Assembly: GCA_025462865.1 (NCBI GenBank)
Contig: JAOAPI010000047.1
Coordinates: 40,718-104,717 of the forward strand
DNA: 64,000 bases
Direction of reading: 5' to 3'
Source: Candidatus Sulfotelmatobacter sp.
Lineage (GTDB): Bacteria > Acidobacteriota > Terriglobia > Terriglobales > Acidobacteriaceae
The notes under the pieces were generated by a model, which had not been told where the DNA came from, did not search any database, and saw only the letters and a list, made by a program, of their open reading frames with translations. Shown piece by piece: positions 62,047-64,000 of the stretch. The stretch's first letter is position 1, and every line of letters starts with the position of its first letter. The position numbers and the translations under genes are program-made.

Positions 62047-62946
62047 ATGCTGCGGAAGGCGCACATGTTCAAGAAGCAATCAGGATCGTACCTTCATATT
62101 GGATCTTCTGCCGTGATTCTTCGCCTGGCGCTGTTGACCGCTGTTGCAGCGATTTCAGCTGCCATGTCAGCCTCCGCCGCAGATGATCGCAATCCTTATG
62201 CCGGCGACGCGAAGGCCGCGAAGGCGGGTGAGTATGAATTCCGCATCAACTGCGCCCTTTGTCACGGACTGGGTGCACACGGCGGCGGTCGCGGCCCTGA
62301 CCTTACTCGAGCGCAGAAGAAACATACTCACAACGACGCTGAGATGATTCAGGTAATCAGTAACGGCATCCCGGGAACGGTCATGCCTGCCAATGGCACC
62401 AACGGCCAGGGCGTGGGCATGACCGATGAAGAAATCTGGCAGATCATCACTTACATCCGCAGCGTCGAAGTGAAGGCTTCAGCCAACTCCGCAGGCGACG
62501 CTCGACACGGCAAGCAACTTTTTTATGGCGATGCGAATTGCTCACTGTGCCATTCGGTCGAAGGTAAGGGCGGACACGTGGGGCCCGACCTCACTCCCGT
62601 GGGCGGTTCGCGAACTAGAGAAGCAATCATCGATTCCGTGCGCAACCCCAGCCGCCGGCTGGCCTGGGGCTTAACTGAGTCGACCAAAGAATTTCCCCAG
62701 GAGTACGAAACGATTACGGTTGTGATGGCCGACGGAAAAGAAATCAAAGGTGTGGCTCTGAACGAAGACAACTTCAGCGTTCAGATGATGGACGCGAGTG
62801 AGCAGGTCTATCTGCTGGAAAAGGACAAGCTGCGCTCCTTCAAGAAGAGCCGCGATTCGATGATGCCCATCTACAAACCCGATCTCTTGAGCGATAAAGA
62901 TCTCGACGACGTTGTGGGTTACCTGATTAGCATAGGTGTGAAATGA
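62047..62946 (+). CDS. Diheme cytochrome c, periplasmic
   Basis: A 299-residue exported cytochrome with a signal peptide (LALLTAVAAISAAMSASA) and two haem-attachment motifs, CALCH and CSLCH, each followed by GPDLT. Met ligands are plausible in VMPAN. After the second haem domain, a segment TITVVMADGKEIKGVALNEDNFSVQMMD (in part) with LRSFKKS resembles the putative haem-binding end domain of planctomycete and acidobacterial dehydrogenases. It overlaps the following PQQ dehydrogenase by 4 bp (ATGA) and is the likely electron acceptor. Start at 62047, or at 62065. Confidence 0.9.
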   Translation: MLRKAHMFKKQSGSYLHIGSSAVILRLALLTAVAAISAAMSASAADDRNPYAGDAKAAKAGEYEFRINCALCHGLGAHGGGRGPDLTRAQKKHTHNDAEMIQVISNGIPGTVMPANGTNGQGVGMTDEEIWQIITYIRSVEVKASANSAGDARHGKQLFYGDANCSLCHSVEGKGGHVGPDLTPVGGSRTREAIIDSVRNPSRRLAWGLTESTKEFPQEYETITVVMADGKEIKGVALNEDNFSVQMMDASEQVYLLEKDKLRSFKKSRDSMMPIYKPDLLSDKDLDDVVGYLISIGVK

Positions 62947-64000
62947 CGCGCTGGGTCGTGGATAGTATTTCGCGAGTTAGGCAGGGTTCTTATCGCGGAG
63001 CTCGGAGAAAAATGCCGCGGAGATCGCGGAAAAAATTTCTGGTTCTTCTCACCATTTTCTTTGCTTACGGCCTCTTCGCTTCGCAGACCCGCGCCCAAGT
63101 TACATTCGAGCGAATTCTGAACCCCGGCAAGGAGCCACAGAATTGGCTGACTTATTCCGGCGACTATTCCGGACGTCGCTTTAGTCCCCTCGACCAGGTG
63201 AATGCCACCAATGCGCATTCGCTGGCGGCGAAGTGGGTCTACCAAACTGGAGCCACTGGAAAAATCGAAACTACTCCTTTGGTTGTGGACGGTATTCTTT
63301 ACGCCACCGCGCAGGACGACCGCGCCTTCGCTCTGGATGCGCGCACCGGCCGCCCGATCTGGATGTATCAATACCCGGTTCCCACCGACATTCGTCCGTG
63401 CTGTGGGCATGTGAATCGCGGGCTCGCTATTCTAGGCGACAAAGTTTTTCTGGGAACACTCGATGCTCACGTCATCGCGCTCGATGCGAAGACAGGCAAC
63501 GTCGTTTGGAATGCAACCGCAGCGGATTACCGCACCGGATACAGCTTCACCGTCGCGCCCCTCGCGGTAAAGGGTCTGGTGGTGATTGGCGTCTCCGGTG
63601 GCGAGTACGGCATTCGCGGATTCATCGATGCCTATGACGCCGGTACGGGGGAACGCAAATGGCGTTTCTATACCGTGCCTGGACCGGGTGAAGCCGGACA
63701 TGAAACATGGGAAGGCGATTCCTGGAAGATTGGCGGCGCTCCCGCATGGAACACGGGAACCTACGATGCGGCGACAAACCAGATTTTCTGGCCCACGGGA
63801 AATCCATCGCCCTCGAACCGTGGCGAAGGCCGCGCCGGTGACAATCTCTACAGCAACTCTCTGCTCGCTCTGGACGCTGATACTGGCAAGATGAACTGGC
63901 ATTTCCAGTTCACCCGGCACGATGAGCATGATTGGGATGCGACGCAGGTTCCGGTAATAATCGATGCCGCTGGCAAGCATCTGATCGCGCAAGCTAACCG
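62943..64000 (+). CDS. PQQ-dependent alcohol dehydrogenase, 3' end outside window
   Basis: The frame stays open to the window end; 352 codons are visible. A signal peptide follows a basic N-terminus (residues 32-52). Propeller blades include WLTYSGDYSGRRFSPLDQ and GTLDAHVIALDAKTG. The vicinal disulfide pair C153-C154 stacks on PQQ, and SLLALDADTGKMNW carries the catalytic Asp. D311 (catalytic) and D313 two residues later form the D-x-D pattern of lanthanide-dependent enzymes (XoxF, PedH). HDEHDWDATQ follows. It oxidises a primary alcohol in the periplasm and passes electrons to the upstream cytochrome. An ATG at 63012 with GGAG upstream, directly before the signal peptide, is an alternative start. 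Confidence 0.9.
   Translation, partial: MTRWVVDSISRVRQGSYRGARRKMPRRSRKKFLVLLTIFFAYGLFASQTRAQVTFERILNPGKEPQNWLTYSGDYSGRRFSPLDQVNATNAHSLAAKWVYQTGATGKIETTPLVVDGILYATAQDDRAFALDARTGRPIWMYQYPVPTDIRPCCGHVNRGLAILGDKVFLGTLDAHVIALDAKTGNVVWNATAADYRTGYSFTVAPLAVKGLVVIGVSGGEYGIRGFIDAYDAGTGERKWRFYTVPGPGEAGHETWEGDSWKIGGAPAWNTGTYDAATNQIFWPTGNPSPSNRGEGRAGDNLYSNSLLALDADTGKMNWHFQFTRHDEHDWDATQVPVIIDAAGKHLIAQAN

Noticed and set aside
1..64000. Anti-phage defence, prophage, insertion sequence or secondary-metabolite cluster
   Set aside because: No transposase, integrase, nuclease-ATPase defence pair, toxin-antitoxin pair, PKS or NRPS module was recognised on either strand.

Overview
The window looks like a chromosomal segment of an Acidobacteriota bacterium (Terriglobia; Koribacter/Sulfotelmatobacter-like). 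This is inferred from a 1200-residue Oar-like TonB-dependent receptor with an N-terminal carboxypeptidase-regulatory domain, many acidobacterial-style secreted proteins, Gram-negative LPS and lipoprotein transport genes, the c-type cytochrome plus PQQ dehydrogenase pair, and several families of short intergenic inverted repeats. The DNA is moderately GC-rich. No phage, transposase, integrase, rRNA or CRISPR array is visible.

Layout. 1-7.3 kb: part of an exopolysaccharide/O-antigen locus (three glycosyltransferases, a Wzy/ligase-like membrane protein, a SAM methyltransferase, a large SLBB export protein). 7.6-9.3 kb: tRNA-Leu(CAG) with its own promoter, a secreted NodB-type deacetylase and a PepSY-like periplasmic protein. 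9.4-15.7 kb: an aromatic amino acid supercluster trpC-trpF-trpB-trpA, chorismate mutase, DAHP synthase, tyrA. 15.9-17.4 kb: 3-oxoacid CoA-transferase subunits. 17.4-25.2 kb: FAD oxidase, small membrane protein, LolC-like permease, isoprenylcysteine-methyltransferase-like protein, MFS exporter, large secreted beta-propeller protein. 25.4-31 kb: pyrE, mtnA, lolD-like ATPase, clpC. 31-35.5 kb: ArsR/SDR divergent pair, secreted unknown, cupin, glutaredoxin-like protein, membrane-anchored serine protease. 35.5-42.4 kb: Oar-like receptor, a MarR-ClC operon, tautomerase. 42.5-48.4 kb: the envelope/sigma-54 cluster lptCA-lptB-rpoN-hpf. 48.6-58 kb: Tat-type aldo/keto reductase, secreted unknowns, recJ operon, purB, HEAT and BON proteins, larB. 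58.1-64 kb: ChaN-like protein, ubiX, an aromatic-hydroxylase-like flavoprotein, a diheme cytochrome c and a PQQ-dependent alcohol dehydrogenase cut by the window end.

How it works together. The strongest functional units are the aromatic amino acid cluster (trpE, trpG and trpD must lie elsewhere), the LPS-transport/sigma-54 cluster, the autoregulated MarR-ClC operon and the cytochrome c-PQQ dehydrogenase pair, whose Asp-x-Asp active-site pattern suggests lanthanide dependence. I see no clear undescribed multi-gene system. The most unusual items are single-gene architectures: a fused LptC-LptA, an orotate phosphoribosyltransferase with a zinc-ribbon-like tail, a RpoN with a long Ala/Ser-rich insert, a UbiX with a Lys/Ser-rich insert, a ClC lacking the inner proton glutamate, and a ChaN-type protein with a large extra C-terminal region. 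Repeat elements also intrude on gene ends and ribosome-binding regions.
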